Shown: positions 27,001 to 27,421 of the stretch, piece by piece
Numbering within the stretch: position 1 is the stretch's first letter
Layout of the letters: each line of letters starts with the position of its first letter
IMG/VR virus record: IMGVR_UViG_3300023202_000015
Span: 1 to 27,421 of that record
DNA: 27,421 nucleotides
Direction: 5' to 3' (one strand)
From: a virus
Notes under the pieces: generated by a model
Seen by the model: only the letters and a program-made list of their open reading frames with translations
What the model was told of the DNA's origin: nothing
Database searches by the model: none
Program-made: the position numbers and the translations under genes

Positions 27001-27421
27001 GGAACACCTCGGATGTATGTGCTGGTTTTGGTATTTCGTCTTCCCAGCATTTACCGTTCAGGTAGGTCAAAGGGTTCTTACGGTATTGTTTGTCTGGGTT
27101 AGCCTGGATGTATGCTATCAATGTTGTTTTAATTGAATCTAACTCTTCCTTCTTTAAGGAAAAGAACTTCTTCTTACATTTCAGCTTATCCACCTTTTTA
27201 CCATAAACATCAAAGAACTTCTGGAACATATCCTCTAAAACTTCTGGAGGATAAGCTAGTTTCTTTGATGTTGTTTTAGATAATGGTGATGGTGATGGTG
27301 ATGGTGATGGTGACGGCTTACCCTGTAGGTTATCCTGTGCTAAACCTGTAGGTTTACCTGTAGGTTTACCTGTAGGTTTACCTGTAGGTTTACCTGTAGG
27401 TTTTTTTGGCCTGCCACCTTT
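26993..27421 (-). CDS. replication initiator/loader-type protein, C-terminal part (runs off the window)
   Basis: The frame is open to the window edge, 142 residues visible, so an ATG at 27229 is internal. The start visible here, GGRPKK, is followed by five KPTG units, a linker and five SP units, then the folded part LAYPPEVLEDMFQKFFDVYG, KKEELDSIKTTLIAYIQANP and QYRKNPLTYLNGKCWEDEIP. This last domain (helices ending 'yrKnPltYLNgkcWeDei') is the C-terminal domain of phage replication organisers/helicase loaders. It sits immediately before the helicase. The N-terminal DNA-binding part lies outside the window. Confidence 0.8.
   Translation of the reverse strand, partial: KGGRPKKPTGKPTGKPTGKPTGKPTGLAQDNLQGKPSPSPSPSPSPLSKTTSKKLAYPPEVLEDMFQKFFDVYGKKVDKLKCKKKFFSLKKEELDSIKTTLIAYIQANPDKQYRKNPLTYLNGKCWEDEIPKPAHTSEVFHD
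27284..27313 (-). repeat. five 6-bp repeats (TGGTGA)
   Basis: Five exact TGGTGA units on the plus strand encode Ser-Pro dipeptides in the replication protein. A sixth degenerate unit (CGG) follows. Confidence 0.9.
27344..27403 (-). repeat. five 12-bp repeats (ACCTGTAGGTTT)
   Basis: Five perfect 12-base units encode KPTG repeats in the replication protein; a degenerate copy lies at about 27321. The unit holds the near-palindrome ACCTGTAGGT, so the array could also bind protein. Confidence 0.9.

Overview
The window is part of a tailed-phage (Caudoviricetes) genome, free phage or prophage. It carries a complete packaging, head and tail gene run with a contractile-tail (myovirus-type) sheath and tube. 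All convincing protein genes lie on the minus strand, tightly packed with ATGA, TAATG and TTGA overlaps and mostly GGAG-type ribosome sites. Read in transcription order, the genome runs from position 27421 down to 1. I see no integrase, attachment site, CI-like repressor or host gene. The host cannot be named; the purine-rich Shine-Dalgarno sites and sigma70-like promoters only say that it is bacterial.

Layout in transcription order. (1) 27421-25763, replication: the C-terminal part of an initiator/loader-type protein with low-complexity linkers, a DnaB/RecA-fold helicase, and a small frame-disrupted gene. (2) 25754-15148, accessory region: a strong promoter at 25726-25754 followed by about 35 very small genes. 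Most are unassigned; the recognisable ones are zinc-ribbon proteins, ribbon-helix-helix and HTH regulators, a C5-cytosine-methyltransferase-like protein, a DUF1353 protein, a VRR-NUC nuclease and two repeat proteins (STG pentads and AAWAA helices). A second strong promoter lies at 16554-16582. (3) 15164-13655: a small ribbon-helix-helix-like protein, a ParB-domain/N6-adenine methyltransferase fusion and a 53-residue protein. (4) 13654-13451: a non-coding control region. (5) 13450-8125, packaging: small and large terminase, DUF5675, portal, DUF1353, two small Zn proteins, MuF-like head protein. (6) 8124-7843: a control region with an antisense initiator-like tRNA, a 13-bp palindrome and an intrinsic terminator just before the next gene. 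(7) 7842-1, head and tail: DUF2213 protease/scaffold, cement-like protein, DUF2184 capsid, connectors, tail terminator, DUF3383 sheath, DUF3277 tube, tail chaperones with a probable -1 frameshift, and the start of the tape measure.

The most interesting signals concern expression control rather than new enzymes. They are: the plus-strand initiator-type tRNA; a terminator immediately upstream of the protease ribosome site; a hairpin burying the terS ribosome site; a T_TTT_TTG slippery site giving a 204-residue tail chaperone; twin stop-hairpin-ribosome-site modules; a 13-bp inverted repeat inside a zinc-protein gene; 15-bp repeats open in two frames; a G9 tract that puts a gene out of frame; and a many-fold excess of the word GATGTAT in both orientations. 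Three frame breaks at homopolymers could be real or could be base-calling errors. Twelve small genes of 36-55 codons that are easy to miss are included.
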